Assembly (NCBI RefSeq): GCF_017794765.1
Contig: NZ_CP051236.1
Coordinates: 1,469,753-1,533,752 of the forward strand
Reading direction: 5' to 3'
Length of the DNA: 64,000 nucleotides
Source of the DNA: Nitratireductor sp.
Lineage (GTDB): Bacteria > Pseudomonadota > Alphaproteobacteria > Rhizobiales > Rhizobiaceae
The notes beneath the pieces were generated by a model. The model did no database searches and was not told the origin of the DNA. It saw nothing but the letters and a program-made list of their open reading frames with translations. The position numbers and the translations under genes were made by a program. Position 1 is the stretch's first letter. Each line of letters opens with the position of its first letter. Below, piece by piece: positions 36,326 to 45,314 of this stretch.

Positions 36326-38182
36326 TCACCGCCGCCCGAACAGTCGCTCGATATCGGTCAGCTTCAGTTCGATATAGGTCGGCCGGCCGTGATTGCATGT
36401 GCCGGAGCCGGGCGTCGCCTCCATCTGGCGGAGCAGCGCGTTCATCTCTTCGGCCCTGAGCCGCCGCCCCGAGCGCACCGAGCCATGGCAGGCCATGGTG
36501 GCGGCGATGTGGTCGATCCGCTCTTTCAGCGTGTCGGCGGTGTCGTTCTCGGCAATCTCGTCGGCGAGATCGCGCACCAGCTGCGGCACATCCACCTTGC
36601 CAAGCATGGACGGCGTTTCGCGCACGGCGATGGCGCCGGGGCCGAACCGCTCCAGCCCCAGGCCGAACCGGGCGAGGAAGTCCGCATGGGCGGACAGCCG
36701 GTCGGCATCCTCCTCCGGCAGGTCGACAATCTCCGGCAAAAGCAGCATCTGCGCGGGGAGCGGACGGGCATGCAGCGCCTCTTTCAGCGCTTCATAAACG
36801 AGGCGCTCATGGGCGGCGTGCTGGTCGACAATGACGAGCGAATCCTCCGTCTGCGCGACGATGTAATTCTCATGCACCTGCGCCCGTGCGGCCCCCAGCG
36901 GCGCGCGCATCAATTCGGGTGCCGCCTCCACTTCGCCCGCGCGCGCATCGGCGGAAAGCGCTGACCCCACATCGAATGCCGCCTGGCCGGGCTCGGCAAG
37001 GCCCGATGCCGTGCTCATCTCCAGCGGACGGGTGGGGGAGGTGGCTGCACTCCAGCCATGCGCAGGGCGCGGCGGCGGCGTGTAGCGCTGTGGCGTGGCG
37101 TGGCCCGCTGCCCGCTGCTCCGGCCTCTGGAAGGCGGCGAACATGGCGTCGGCCCCGGAGGTGGAGGCGCGCATGCCGCTCATCTCCAGCGCATGGCGGA
37201 TCGCGCCGACGATCAGCCCGCGCACCAGCCCCGGATCGCGAAAGCGCACATCGGCCTTGGCCGGGTGCACATTGACATCGACCAGCGCCGGATCGAGCGT
37301 GATGAACAGCGCCGCCACCGCATGCCGGTCGCGCGGCAGCGCGTCCATATAGGCGCCGCGAATGGCGCCGGTCAGAAGCTTGTCGCGCACGGGCCGGCCA
37401 TTCACATAGAAATATTGCAGCATCGCATTGCCGCGCGAGAAGGAGGGGATCGACGCATGGCCCGAAAGCGCCACGCCCTCACGCGCGGCCTCGATGGGCA
37501 GCGTGTTGTCGGCAAAGTCGCGGCCCATCACCTGCGCGATGCGGCGCAGAAGCCCCTCGCCATCGGCGGGCACGGCGGGCAGCTCCAGCGTGTTGCGGTC
37601 GGAGCCCGTCAGCGTGAAGCGCACATGGGGGAAGGCGAGCGCCATGCGCTTCACCACCTCGGTGATGGCGGCAGTTTCGGCGCGCTCGCTCTTCATGAAT
37701 TTGAGCCTTGCGGGCGTGGCGAAAAAGAGGTCGCGCACCTCCACCGTCGTGCCGCGATTGGCGGCCACGGGCTTCACCACTGAGACGCGCCCGCCCTCGA
37801 CGGAAATCTCCGCCGCACTGTCGGCCCCTTCGGGCCGCGAGCGCAACGAAAGCCGCGCCACCGAGCCGATGGAGGGCAGCGCCTCGCCGCGAAAGCCGAG
37901 CGAACGAATGTCGTGAATATCGTCGGTGAGTTTCGACGTGCAATGGCGCGAGACGGCGAGCGGCAGCTCTTCGGGCGGCATGCCGCCGCCATTGTCGGTG
38001 ACGCGGATCAGCGAAAGCCCGCCGCCGGCTGTCGCCACCTCGATGCGTGTCGCGCCCGCATCGAGCGCGTTTTCCACCAGCTCCTTCACCACGCTCGCGG
38101 GGCGCTCGATCACCTCGCCAGCGGCGATCTGGTTGATCACGGTATCGGTGAGCTGGCGAATGGTGCGGGGGGCTGTGGTCAT
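36326..38182 (-). CDS. mutL: DNA mismatch repair protein MutL with endonuclease motif
   Basis: MutL couples MutS mismatch recognition to repair. The 618-residue protein has the GHKL ATPase motifs [16 protein letters not shown] (about 30-45), DNGGGM (about 58-63) and [15 protein letters not shown] (about 90-105). A Pro/Ala-rich linker spans about 335-410. The C-terminal domain carries [12 protein letters not shown], an exact DQHA-x2-E-x4-E metal-binding endonuclease motif, plus [11 protein letters not shown] and a late CNHGRPT. It is therefore the nicking type of MutL, expected where no MutH exists, unlike E. coli MutL. ATG 38182 gives the family start [11 protein letters not shown]. Extragenic palindromes begin just upstream. 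Confidence 0.96.
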   Translation of the reverse strand: MTTAPRTIRQLTDTVINQIAAGEVIERPASVVKELVENALDAGATRIEVATAGGGLSLIRVTDNGGGMPPEELPLAVSRHCTSKLTDDIHDIRSLGFRGEALPSIGSVARLSLRSRPEGADSAAEISVEGGRVSVVKPVAANRGTTVEVRDLFFATPARLKFMKSERAETAAITEVVKRMALAFPHVRFTLTGSDRNTLELPAVPADGEGLLRRIAQVMGRDFADNTLPIEAAREGVALSGHASIPSFSRGNAMLQYFYVNGRPVRDKLLTGAIRGAYMDALPRDRHAVAALFITLDPALVDVNVHPAKADVRFRDPGLVRGLIVGAIRHALEMSGMRASTSGADAMFAAFQRPEQRAAGHATPQRYTPPPRPAHGWSAATSPTRPLEMSTASGLAEPGQAAFDVGSALSADARAGEVEAAPELMRAPLGAARAQVHENYIVAQTEDSLVIVDQHAAHERLVYEALKEALHARPLPAQMLLLPEIVDLPEEDADRLSAHADFLARFGLGLERFGPGAIAVRETPSMLGKVDVPQLVRDLADEIAENDTADTLKERIDHIAATMACHGSVRSGRRLRAEEMNALLRQMEATPGSGTCNHGRPTYIELKLTDIERLFGRR

Positions 38183-38238
38183 GGGGGCGATTTTACGGGG
38201 ATTCGGGGGTGGGGAGAAGGGTGGGGTGGTGAATACAA

Positions 38239-38270
38239 CCCCCTTCTCCCCGCAGGTGGGGAGAAGGGGG
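38239..38270. repeat. extragenic palindrome, RIME-like hairpin
   Basis: A near-perfect palindrome of about 14 pairs (CCCCCTTCTCCCC with its complement around a GCAG/GTGG centre) lies in the mutL upstream region. A similar CTTCTCCCCG...CGGGGAGAAG core recurs at 42119-42144 and, shortened, at 42199-42224. Such elements are common extragenic repeats in rhizobia. They can act as transcript-stabilising hairpins; none is followed by a proper T tract here. Confidence 0.75.
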
Positions 38271-38310
38271 CGCAGGCGCTGATGCCTTTCCACAGGCGCG
38301 GCATCTCTGT

Positions 38311-38355
38311 GCCTTCACCCTCATCCTGAGCTTGTCGAAGGGCGGGGGTGAAGGC
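38311..38355. repeat. extragenic palindromic repeat, copy A
   Basis: Contains the core CCCTCATCCTGAGCTTGTCG followed by AAGGG (38318-38342), flanked by a ten-base inverted repeat GCCTTCACCC/GGGTGAAGGC (38311-38320 and 38346-38355). The same core in inverted orientation occurs at 38396-38420. This core is a widespread intergenic repeat in alphaproteobacteria. Confidence 0.75.
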
Positions 38356-38395
38356 ACGCACCGCGCTTGACGCTGTTCCGTTCATGCCGCCCTCG

Positions 38396-38420
38396 CCCTT
38401 CGACAAGCTCAGGATGAGGG
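38396..38420. repeat. extragenic palindromic repeat, copy B (inverted)
   Basis: A 25-base exact reverse complement of the core in copy A. The two copies can pair into a long stem with about 50 bases between. It marks the left side of the AT-rich DUF262/HEPN insert, about 20-100 bases away. Confidence 0.75.
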
Positions 38421-38472
38421 CTGTGGAACAATTCCATGGGTGTCAGGTAGGGATTTGTCTGTCAGAAAAGGC

Positions 38473-38501
38473 TCATGCTCCGGGGGTCAGAAAGAGCATG
38501 A
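38473..38501 (-). terminator. possible terminator after the DUF262-HEPN operon
   Basis: An eight-base perfect inverted repeat, TCATGCTC/GAGCATGA, with a thirteen-base loop. Read on the minus strand it is followed by GCCTTTTCTG, a weak T tract, about 75 bases after the HEPN stop. The large loop and interrupted T run make it uncertain. Confidence 0.4.
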
Positions 38502-38575
38502 AAGGATGATATTGAATTCCGAAAATATGCTGAAAATTATAATTATTCAAATATCAATAAGTAAACATATCAATG

Positions 38576-39205
38576 TTAACTATTCATCCCCTCGTATAGC
38601 TGTAGACATGCAGCTTGATCAATAATCAGAAGACCTCGCAGAATCTCCGTTGTCTCTGATAGAACAGAGTTTCGTGTTTCGTTTGTTTTCATTTTGAACT
38701 TATGAGCAATAGATCCTCTTTTGGTTCCGAAGGCGTTCAATGCTGCAGAAACAGTAAGATTAGTTTCCTCTGGGTCGATGCCGATCGGTAAAAGCAAACT
38801 CCTCTGATTTGCTGTTGTAATTCCATGATTAGATTTAACATCAATATTGATATTCGAGACTGCTATCGAGGCGAAGTCAAGTAAATTGGAGGCAACCGAG
38901 GATTTTATTTTACGCCGTGAAATTTCGTCGTCGACTTGCTTAATTGCCTCGTGCGCGACGATACTAAGCATGGCGCGACAAACTCGTTTTTCCTTCTTAA
39001 ATTGTGTGTGGGCTTCTCGAGATATGAGCAAGACGATGTCCTCAATGTACTGCTCAAATGCAGAGTGAGAAAGTAGAATATACGACTGAACTTTTAAGTG
39101 GTCGAGCTCAGTTCGGCATTCACTCTCAGGTACTCTGATCAATATCTTTTTGATGTTTTTCAGAGATGTTCGTAGCGAGATGTAAGGATCAGTTGGTGAC
39201 TTCAT
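38576..39205 (-). CDS. HEPN domain protein with R-x4-H nuclease motif
   Basis: A 209-residue, almost wholly helical protein. The segment QSYILLSHSAFEQYIEDIVLLISREA (about 40-65) resembles the first helices of RiboL-PSP/MAE_28990-type HEPN proteins. The metal-independent RNase motif R-x4-H is intact as R163-GSIA-H168. HEPN RNases of this class are toxins or effectors that cleave cellular or phage RNA. ATG 39205 lies within the end of the DUF262 gene (17-base overlap), and a TTG at 39211 is an alternative. Base use is AT-rich and unlike the flanks, a sign of transfer. Which HEPN subfamily it belongs to cannot be fixed without profile searches; an inactive or structural role is possible. Confidence 0.72.
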   Translation of the reverse strand: MKSPTDPYISLRTSLKNIKKILIRVPESECRTELDHLKVQSYILLSHSAFEQYIEDIVLLISREAHTQFKKEKRVCRAMLSIVAHEAIKQVDDEISRRKIKSSVASNLLDFASIAVSNINIDVKSNHGITTANQRSLLLPIGIDPEETNLTVSAALNAFGTKRGSIAHKFKMKTNETRNSVLSETTEILRGLLIIDQAACLQLYEGMNS

Positions 39206-40376
39206 CTGCAATAGCCGGAATGTTTATAAGAATTCCTGATCTTTTAGAAATTTCATCATAAAATAGTGTAAATCTTGTCTTAGTTGATGTTATAGATTTT
39301 GTTGTAGTTTCTACAGATCGCCTAAAGTCATCAATATCTGAAACGTCTTTATAGCATTGAATGAAATTTATTTTATTTTCCAAAGCCCATTCCCTGACTT
39401 GATTGTGAGAAAGGGCGCCGACAAGTACATCAAAAATGGCTCTATTAAATTGATTTTCGTATTCACCGTTTGTGAATTTTCTACAAAATTTCCTATCAGG
39501 AAATATTTTAAGACCCGCATCAATGGCTTCATTCATGTTGTCCAGATGAGATATGACATTATTCACCTCACTGGGGTTTTGGGCAAAGGCGTTATTATAC
39601 TGAATGCAAAGCTCGTCGATGAAGTTCTTAAGGTCGCCAGCGTAAACGATGTCTGGATCTGAAAACGCTAGAAAGCGGGCTGCCAGTTCGACGTCGTTCA
39701 TACGTGGATCTGGTCGCTGTTTTGAAATCAGTTGATGTAGCGGGCCTATAGTTTCAGTCCACTGAATAAGGAACTTCAAGAAATCGCCAGGATGCAATGA
39801 CATGCGAAGTTCCATGGGAGAGAGCTTTACAGAGCCGGAATTCAAACGGTGAAATATTTCATAAAGAACACGTTCGTCCTCCCATCCTCGGATTACAGCA
39901 GTGCGTTGCGTTTGATTAAGTAATTCGAAGCTCCATTGATCGTTTTTCTCTATTTCGTCCCAAGTTTTTCCCTCTAGTTCCTTTAGAACGCGAAGTTTTT
40001 TTAGTCTGAATGCCTGTCCACTGGGGAGTGAGCCGTCAATGAATTCTTTAATTGTTAAAAGGCGTTGTTTTCCATCAAGTACTAGGAATGATCTAGTGCT
40101 GCCACTGCTGGCAGAGAGCAAAATCTGTGGGATAGGGACGCCCAAAAAAAGCGATTCAATAAAGCTTATTTTAGTCTGTGTTGACCATACATTGCGGCGT
40201 TGAAATTCGGGTGTAAGATCTATTTGATTTCCAATTTGCCGATATAAAGTTTCGATCGTCCAATCGGTCGGCGAAATGAGCAGGGACGAAAAATCAGCGG
40301 CCGTTACATTGGGTGTGCCAGCCTCTTCCGTGGGCTCTTGTTCTTCGAACGGTTCATCTCTGTCTTCGTAGGCCAA
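39189..40376 (-). CDS. DUF262 domain-containing protein (ParB/GmrS-N-like)
   Basis: A 395-residue protein with the DUF262 signatures: PEFQRRNVW (56-64, matching P-x-Y/F-Q-R-x-x-V-W), VLDGKQRLLTI (99-109, a DGQQR variant with Lys at the third position) and FHRLNSGSVKLSPMELR near 190. DUF262 is a ParB-like nucleotide-binding/hydrolysing fold found in GmrSD type IV restriction enzymes and in several defence islands. No DUF1524 HNH nuclease domain is fused at the C-terminus; instead a separate HEPN gene overlaps its end. The start is TTG 40376 with GGAG six bases away. A hand count of 39301-39360 gives 20 G/C of 60, far below the flanking genes, so the gene was probably acquired. Confidence 0.85.
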   Translation of the reverse strand: MAYEDRDEPFEEQEPTEEAGTPNVTAADFSSLLISPTDWTIETLYRQIGNQIDLTPEFQRRNVWSTQTKISFIESLFLGVPIPQILLSASSGSTRSFLVLDGKQRLLTIKEFIDGSLPSGQAFRLKKLRVLKELEGKTWDEIEKNDQWSFELLNQTQRTAVIRGWEDERVLYEIFHRLNSGSVKLSPMELRMSLHPGDFLKFLIQWTETIGPLHQLISKQRPDPRMNDVELAARFLAFSDPDIVYAGDLKNFIDELCIQYNNAFAQNPSEVNNVISHLDNMNEAIDAGLKIFPDRKFCRKFTNGEYENQFNRAIFDVLVGALSHNQVREWALENKINFIQCYKDVSDIDDFRRSVETTTKSITSTKTRFTLFYDEISKRSGILINIPAIADEVTN

Positions 40377-40795
40377 GCGGATCTCCAGTGTAACTTTGGC
40401 AGCCTAAGTTGGTTGCATCCCAGTCAATCAAATCCTAATGATTGATGCTATTCAAGTCATGGAATTCCCAATTGACAGCACTCTTCGTCAGTTTGCCAGA
40501 GCGGCGGTTGTCTCCATCAGGTTGAGTATAGGTAGTAGCCTGTACCGAACGCCATGCCCCCTGCCCCCCCCATCCATCCCCTCCCGTCACAATCCCCTTC
40601 CAAAAAATCATTTTAAGCTTGAAGCAATTTGGCATAGGATGCTGTATGCTCCGCTCAGGCGTCAGGAGTGCAAGCGCCCTTGCGGCGCGCAGGGCACCCT
40701 CTGGCGAAGGGTTTTTCCGCATTTGCGCGGAGGTCAGGTGAGACCATCTGGCTGCAGACGGCTTGAAAGAGCGCAACCGCATCAGGAAGGCATGA
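40377..40795. other. intergenic region between the DUF262 operon and gcdH
   Basis: 419 bases without a supported gene. The part next to DUF262 is AT-rich and contains a seven-base inverted repeat TCAATCA/TGATTGA with eight-base spacer (40424-40445), a possible operator or part of the operon promoter. A run of eight C lies near 40563. From about 40650 the composition returns to that of the chromosome and the region should hold the gcdH promoter. I see no transposase or integrase that can be supported. Confidence 0.6.
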
Positions 40796-42013
40796 ATGAC
40801 TATGGAAGCACAGAAATCCGCGGCGAAATCGTCCAAATCGACATTCGTGTGGGACGATCCCTTCCTCATGGAAGAGCAGCTCACCGATGAAGAGCGCATG
40901 ATCCGCGATGCGGCCGCCGCCTTCGCCGCCGACAAGCTCAGCCCCCGCATCGAGCATGCATACATGAACGAGGAAACCGACCCGGAAATCTTCCGCGAGA
41001 TGGGCGCGGCGGGGCTTTTGGGCGTGACGGTGCCGGAGGAATATGGCGGCGTGGGGGCCGGCTATGTGTCCTACGGGCTGGTGGCGCGCGAGGTGGAGCG
41101 CATCGATTCGGGCTATCGCTCCATGATGAGCGTGCAGTCCTCGCTGGTGATGTACCCGATCCATGCCTATGGCTCGGAAGAACAGCGCAAGAAATATCTG
41201 CCGAAACTGGCGTCGGGCGAGTGGATCGGCTGTTTCGGCCTCACCGAGCCGGATGCGGGCTCCGATCCCGGCGGCATGAAGACGCGCGCCGACAAGATCG
41301 ACGGCGGCTACAGGCTCACCGGCTCGAAAATGTGGATCTCCAATTCGCCGATTGCCGATGTGTTCGTGGTGTGGGCGAAATCGGCGGCCCATGGCGGCAA
41401 GATCCGCGGTTTCGTCTTGGAAAAGGGCATGAAGGGGCTTTCCGCGCCGAAGATCGGCGGCAAGCTTTCGCTGCGCGCCTCGATCACCGGCGAGATCGTG
41501 ATGGATGGCGTGGAAGTGGGCGAGGATGCGCTTTTGCCCAATGCGGAAGGGCTTGGTGGGCCGTTCGGCTGTCTGAACCGCGCGCGCTATGGTATTTCCT
41601 GGGGCGCGATGGGGGCGGCGGAAGATTGCTGGCACCGCGCGCGGCAATATGGGCTCGACCGCAAGCAGTTCGACAAGCCGCTGGCGCAGACGCAGCTTTT
41701 CCAGAAGAAGCTCGCCGACATGCAGACGGAAATCGCGCTCGGGCTTCAGGGGAGCCTGCGGGTCGGCCGGCTGTTTGACGAGGGCAAGATGGCGCCGGAG
41801 ATGATCTCGGTCGTCAAGCGCAACAATTGCGGCAAGGCGCTGGAGATCGCGCGCATGGCCCGCGACATGCATGGCGGCAACGGTATCCAGATCGAATATC
41901 ACGTGATGCGCCATGCGCAGAACCTGGAGACGGTGAACACCTATGAGGGCACGCATGACGTTCACGCGCTGATCCTCGGCCGCGCGCAGACGGGGCTGCA
42001 GGCGTTTTTCTGA
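40796..42013 (+). CDS. gcdH: glutaryl-CoA dehydrogenase (acyl-CoA dehydrogenase family)
   Basis: A 405-residue FAD enzyme. The C-terminal [19 protein letters not shown] carries the catalytic Glu (about residue 384) in the form typical of glutaryl-CoA dehydrogenase, which oxidises and decarboxylates glutaryl-CoA to crotonyl-CoA in lysine, tryptophan and benzoate breakdown. Other family marks are [16 protein letters not shown] near 145 and [17 protein letters not shown] near 180. The ATG at 40796 follows AGGAAGG by five bases. It stands alone, with a repeat-rich region downstream. A related short-chain acyl-CoA specificity is less likely given the C-terminal signature. Confidence 0.92.
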   Translation: MTMEAQKSAAKSSKSTFVWDDPFLMEEQLTDEERMIRDAAAAFAADKLSPRIEHAYMNEETDPEIFREMGAAGLLGVTVPEEYGGVGAGYVSYGLVAREVERIDSGYRSMMSVQSSLVMYPIHAYGSEEQRKKYLPKLASGEWIGCFGLTEPDAGSDPGGMKTRADKIDGGYRLTGSKMWISNSPIADVFVVWAKSAAHGGKIRGFVLEKGMKGLSAPKIGGKLSLRASITGEIVMDGVEVGEDALLPNAEGLGGPFGCLNRARYGISWGAMGAAEDCWHRARQYGLDRKQFDKPLAQTQLFQKKLADMQTEIALGLQGSLRVGRLFDEGKMAPEMISVVKRNNCGKALEIARMARDMHGGNGIQIEYHVMRHAQNLETVNTYEGTHDVHALILGRAQTGLQAFF

Positions 42014-42046
42014 TCGGGTGACGCGCGTATCGCGCTGGTGAATTGA

Positions 42047-42081
42047 GAAGGGGCGGGTGCTGCGGTGCCTGCCCTTTTTTG
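42047..42081 (+). terminator. rho-independent terminator of gcdH
   Basis: A GC stem (GGGCGGGTGC paired with GTGCCTGCCC through a G-T wobble) around a short loop, followed by TTTTTT, about 35 bases after the gcdH stop. Confidence 0.7.
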
Positions 42082-42118
42082 TTGCGGGTGGCACTCGCCC
42101 CTCATCCGCCTGCCGGCA

Positions 42119-42144
42119 CCTTCTCCCCGTGAACGGGGAGAAGG
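42119..42144. repeat. RIME-like palindrome
   Basis: CCTTCTCCCCG and its complement around a TGAA centre, preceded by CCCCTCATCCGCCTGCCGGCA. The combination matches the style of rhizobial intergenic mosaic elements. It shares its core with 38239-38270. Confidence 0.75.
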
Positions 42145-42198
42145 AGGAGGTGGAGAGGCTGGGCTCGTTGTTTGAGATTGGCTGGAACGTTGAGGTCC

Positions 42199-42224
42199 CC
42201 CTCTCCCCGCGCGCGGGGAGAGGG
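42199..42224. repeat. RIME-like palindrome, second copy
   Basis: CCCTCTCCCCGCG with its complement, a perfect 26-base palindrome, followed by TAAGGGTGAGGGG. With 42119-42144 it frames about 55 bases of unique sequence, as in a two-sided mosaic element. Confidence 0.75.
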
Positions 42225-42336
42225 TAAGGGTGAGGGGCGGGCGGCGGAGGAGCGTTGCAGAAAAGCAGGTGGTCGAAAGCGGTGTCACTCTGTAGTAGAG
42301 GAGGGAAAGCCTGTCCCCGTTCGATCCGAGGTGTTC

Positions 42337-43524
42337 ATGACCGCGTCTTTTCTCTCCCATCTGCGCTTAGAACTCGATGGCCTGAAAGAGGCGGGGCTTT
42401 ATAAATCCGAGCGGGTCATCACCTCCATGCAGTCGGCCAGGATCGAGAGCGGCGGGCGGACGGTGCTGAACTTCTGCGCCAACAATTATCTGGGCCTTGC
42501 CGACAATGAGGAACTGCGCGAGGCGGCCAAGGCAGCGCTTGACCGCTATGGCTACGGCATGGCCTCGGTGCGCTTCATCTGCGGCACGCAGGAAGAGCAC
42601 AAGGCGCTGGAAGCGAAGATTTCCGGCTTTTTGGGCTATGAGGACACGATCCTCTATTCCTCGTGCTTCGATGCCAATGCGGGGCTTTTCGAGACGCTGC
42701 TGGGACCGGAGGATGCGATCATTTCCGATGCGCTCAACCATGCGTCGATCATCGACGGGGTGCGGCTTTGCAAGGCCCAGCGCCACCGCTATGCCAACAA
42801 CGACATGGCAGCACTTGAGGAATGTCTGAAACGGGCCGAGGGCGCGCGCTTCAGGCTGATCGCCACTGATGGCGTCTTCTCCATGGATGGCATCGTCGCC
42901 AATCTGGGCGCGGTCTGCGATCTCGCCGAAAAATACGATGCGATGGTGATGGTGGACGACAGCCATGCGGTCGGTTTCGTGGGCGAGAACGGGCGCGGCA
43001 CGCCGGAGCATTGCGGCGTGGAAGGTCGGGTCGACATCATGACGGGCACGCTGGGCAAAGCGCTGGGCGGGGCCTCTGGCGGCTATACCTGTGCGAAGGC
43101 GGAAGTGGTCGACTGGCTGCGCCAGCGCTCGCGGCCCTATCTCTTTTCCAACACGCTGGCGCCGGTGATCGCGGCGGCTTCGCTAAAAGTGTTCGACATG
43201 GTGGCGGGTGGGGCGGCCTTGCGCAAAAGGCTTTACGACAATGCGGCACGCTTTCGCGCGGGGATGGAGAAATACGGCTTTAAGCTTGCGGGCGCCGACC
43301 ATCCGATCATTCCGGTGATGCTGGGCGATGCAGCCCTTGCGGAGAAAATGGCTGCGCGGCTTCTGGAGGAGGGGATCTATGTGATCGGCTTCTCCTTCCC
43401 CGTGGTGCCGAAGGGGGCTGCCCGCATCCGCACGCAGATGTCGGCGGCGCATTCGGCCGAGGATATTGACCGCGCGGTGGAGGCGTTCGCAAAAGTGGGG
43501 CGTGAGCTTGGGGTGATCGCGTAG
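42337..43524 (+). CDS. kbl: glycine C-acetyltransferase (2-amino-3-ketobutyrate CoA ligase)
   Basis: Kbl cleaves 2-amino-3-ketobutyrate with CoA into glycine and acetyl-CoA, the second step of threonine breakdown after Tdh. The 395-residue PLP enzyme has the lysine site [14 protein letters not shown] near residues 240-253, HASIIDG near 135 and [10 protein letters not shown] near 207. ATG 42337 begins [20 protein letters not shown], the family start; the longer frame runs through the repeat region. tdh starts 39 bases downstream, so the two pathway enzymes form one operon. Related enzymes such as 5-aminolevulinate synthase share the fold, but the tdh neighbour decides for Kbl. Confidence 0.96.
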   Translation: MTASFLSHLRLELDGLKEAGLYKSERVITSMQSARIESGGRTVLNFCANNYLGLADNEELREAAKAALDRYGYGMASVRFICGTQEEHKALEAKISGFLGYEDTILYSSCFDANAGLFETLLGPEDAIISDALNHASIIDGVRLCKAQRHRYANNDMAALEECLKRAEGARFRLIATDGVFSMDGIVANLGAVCDLAEKYDAMVMVDDSHAVGFVGENGRGTPEHCGVEGRVDIMTGTLGKALGGASGGYTCAKAEVVDWLRQRSRPYLFSNTLAPVIAAASLKVFDMVAGGAALRKRLYDNAARFRAGMEKYGFKLAGADHPIIPVMLGDAALAEKMAARLLEEGIYVIGFSFPVVPKGAARIRTQMSAAHSAEDIDRAVEAFAKVGRELGVIA

Positions 43525-43563
43525 GCGCGGATCGCAGATTTCGCTTTGGAAGGATAATCGACC

Positions 43564-44598
43564 ATGTCCAACATGATGAAGGCGCTCGTGAAATCCAGAC
43601 CCGAGGAAGGGCTTTGGATGGAGCGTGTTCCGGTGCCCGAGGTGGGGCCCAATGACGTGCTCATCAAGGTCAGGAAAACCGCGATCTGCGGCACGGATGT
43701 GCATATCTGGAACTGGGACGAGTGGGCGCAGAACACCGTGCCGGTGCCGCTGGTGACTGGGCATGAATTCGTCGGCGAGGTGACGGAGGTTGGCTCGGCG
43801 GTGACGGAGTACAAACCCGGCCAGCGGGTTTCGGGCGAGGGGCACATCGTGTGCGGCCATTGCCGCAACTGCCGGGCAGGCCGCGGGCATCTTTGCCACA
43901 ACACGCTGGGAGTGGGCGTTCACCGCGCCGGCGCGTTTGCCGAGTTCATAGCACTGCCGCAGCACAATGTGGTGCCCATTCCCGACAACATTCCAGATGA
44001 GATCGCGGCGATCTTCGATCCGCTGGGCAATGCCGTTCACACCGCACTTTCCTTCGATCTCGTTGGCGAGGATGTGCTGGTGACGGGGGCGGGGCCGATC
44101 GGCATCATGGGCGCGCTGGTGGCGCAGGCCGTGGGCGCGCGCAAGGTGGTCATCACCGACATCAATCCCGGCCGGCTGGAGCTTGCAAAGAAGCTCGGCG
44201 TTCAGCACACGGTGAATGCGGCAGAGGAAACTCTGGCGGAAGTGATGCGCCAGCTCGGCATGACCGAGGGGTTTGATGTGGGGCTTGAAATGTCGGGCGC
44301 AGCCCCCGCCTTCCGCGACATGATCGACGCCATGAACAATGGCGGCAAGATCGCCATTTTAGGCATCGCACCGGCGGGCTTCGAGATCGACTGGAACAAG
44401 GTCATCTTCAAGATGCTGCATCTGAAGGGCATCTATGGGCGCGAGATGTTCGAGACCTGGTACAAGATGATCGCGCTGGTGCAGACGCGGCTCGACGTGC
44501 GCGATCTGATCACCCATCGCATCAATGTGGATGATTTCCGGGATGGTTTCGATGCGATGCGCACCGGCAAGGCCGGCAAGGTGGTGATGAGCTGGTAG
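43564..44598 (+). CDS. tdh: L-threonine 3-dehydrogenase
   Basis: Tdh oxidises L-threonine to 2-amino-3-ketobutyrate with NAD+, feeding Kbl. The 344-residue zinc-containing medium-chain dehydrogenase shows the catalytic zinc site [13 protein letters not shown] (Cys about 42) and GHEFVGEV (about 68), the structural zinc Cys cluster [15 protein letters not shown] (about 99-113), and the NAD-binding [15 protein letters not shown] near 176. The kbl-tdh order on one strand is the standard arrangement. It converges with the vapC-like gene three bases away. Confidence 0.97.
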   Translation: MSNMMKALVKSRPEEGLWMERVPVPEVGPNDVLIKVRKTAICGTDVHIWNWDEWAQNTVPVPLVTGHEFVGEVTEVGSAVTEYKPGQRVSGEGHIVCGHCRNCRAGRGHLCHNTLGVGVHRAGAFAEFIALPQHNVVPIPDNIPDEIAAIFDPLGNAVHTALSFDLVGEDVLVTGAGPIGIMGALVAQAVGARKVVITDINPGRLELAKKLGVQHTVNAAEETLAEVMRQLGMTEGFDVGLEMSGAAPAFRDMIDAMNNGGKIAILGIAPAGFEIDWNKVIFKMLHLKGIYGREMFETWYKMIALVQTRLDVRDLITHRINVDDFRDGFDAMRTGKAGKVVMSW

Positions 44599-44601
44599 CC
44601 G

Positions 44602-45009
44602 CTACGAGGCGAACAGGGATATGCTTTCTGCGACTGCAGCCGAGGCGAGTTTGCGGTCGAGTGTCGCCAGCGGCACTGCGTGGCGCTGGGCGATCTCCAG
44701 ATAGGAGGCGTCATAGACCGTCAGCCCGTGCGCGCGGCTGAGGCGTAGCATCGCCGCAGGGTCGATGTCGTCGTCGATGAGGATTGGATGGTCGTAAAGC
44801 GCGTCGAGGATGGTCTGTGTGATGGCCGGCGTGTGTCGTTTTCGGCGCTCGCACATGACAAGCAGGTTGCATATCTCGAACCACCAGATCGGCGGCACGA
44901 TGGCCTGCGAGGTGAGAAGGCTTTCCTGCACGGCAAGGGCCAGATCATGATCCTCGTCGGGCAAAAGCCAGGCGGCGGTTATCGACGCGTCGAGCACGAA
45001 CCGCGTCAA
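44602..45009 (-). CDS. PIN domain toxin, VapC-like
   Basis: A 135-residue PIN-domain RNase. The N-terminal FVLDASITAAWLLPDED carries the first acidic active-site residue (Asp7), Glu near residue 45 (WWFEICNLL) the second, and the Asp in LTVYDASYLEIA near 97-99 the third group. VapC toxins usually cleave tRNA or rRNA when freed from their antitoxin. The start ATG overlaps the antitoxin stop by four bases. It ends three bases from the convergent tdh. Composition matches the chromosome. Confidence 0.9.
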   Translation of the reverse strand: MTRFVLDASITAAWLLPDEDHDLALAVQESLLTSQAIVPPIWWFEICNLLVMCERRKRHTPAITQTILDALYDHPILIDDDIDPAAMLRLSRAHGLTVYDASYLEIAQRHAVPLATLDRKLASAAVAESISLFAS

Positions 45010-45275
45010 TAGCGGTGACCCTCATGTTTCCATGCAAGCATGTCGTCCAGTGACGTCGCTGTTTTGGGAAGGGTATCGCGCAGGGAGCGCAGCTTCCGGA
45101 CCGCATTGTCAGCGCGTGTCTGCGCAGCCGTCTCGATCTGATCGGGGACAATGCGCGCCACCGTCTTGCCGTGCCGTGTGATGAGTATGGTCTCACCCCG
45201 TTCGACATCGCCAAGTAGGGCGGCGAACCGGGACTTTGCTTCTGTTGCAGTCAGTGTTTTCATCTCAATGGTCAT
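45006..45275 (-). CDS. Phd/YefM-type antitoxin (VapB)
   Basis: An 89-residue antitoxin. The N-terminal MKTLTATEAKSRFAALLGDVERGETILITRHGKTVARIVP is the Phd/YefM DNA-binding fold; the C-terminal part (residues 60-89) should wrap around the PIN toxin. A second in-frame ATG at 45263 (MKTLTATEA) may be the true start. The gene precedes and overlaps the toxin gene, the usual order. The palindrome at 45282-45296 just upstream is the likely operator. Confidence 0.9.
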   Translation of the reverse strand: MTIEMKTLTATEAKSRFAALLGDVERGETILITRHGKTVARIVPDQIETAAQTRADNAVRKLRSLRDTLPKTATSLDDMLAWKHEGHRY

Positions 45276-45281
45276 TTTAAC

Positions 45282-45296
45282 TGGTCAATTTGACCA
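45282..45296. promoter_or_regulatory. palindromic operator of the toxin-antitoxin operon
   Basis: TGGTCAA-T-TTGACCA is a perfect inverted repeat seven bases upstream of the antitoxin start, next to a TATTAT (minus strand, 45298-45303) that could be the -10 element. Autorepression by the antitoxin-toxin complex at such a site is usual for the family. Confidence 0.6.
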
Positions 45297-45314
45297 TAAT
45301 ATGGGATGTGAACG

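Larger units (their letters stand above)
38183..38575. other. intergenic region between mutL and the HEPN gene
   Basis: 393 bases without a supported gene. The left part (to about 38420) is GC-rich and holds three palindromic repeats. From about 38440 base composition drops sharply and 38503-38580 is strongly AT-rich, so the border of the acquired segment lies here. No integrase, tRNA or clear attachment site is visible. Confidence 0.7.
42014..42336. other. intergenic region between gcdH and kbl
   Basis: 323 bases without a supported gene. It holds the gcdH terminator, two RIME-like palindromes and a GC-rich spacer. The kbl promoter should lie in the last 100 bases, but no clear -35/-10 pair stands out. 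Confidence 0.7.

Noticed and set aside
40435..40560. Possible remnant of a mobile-element protein on the minus strand at the right border of the AT-rich insert
   Set aside because: A short translated stretch looked protein-like but no integrase or transposase motif could be identified.
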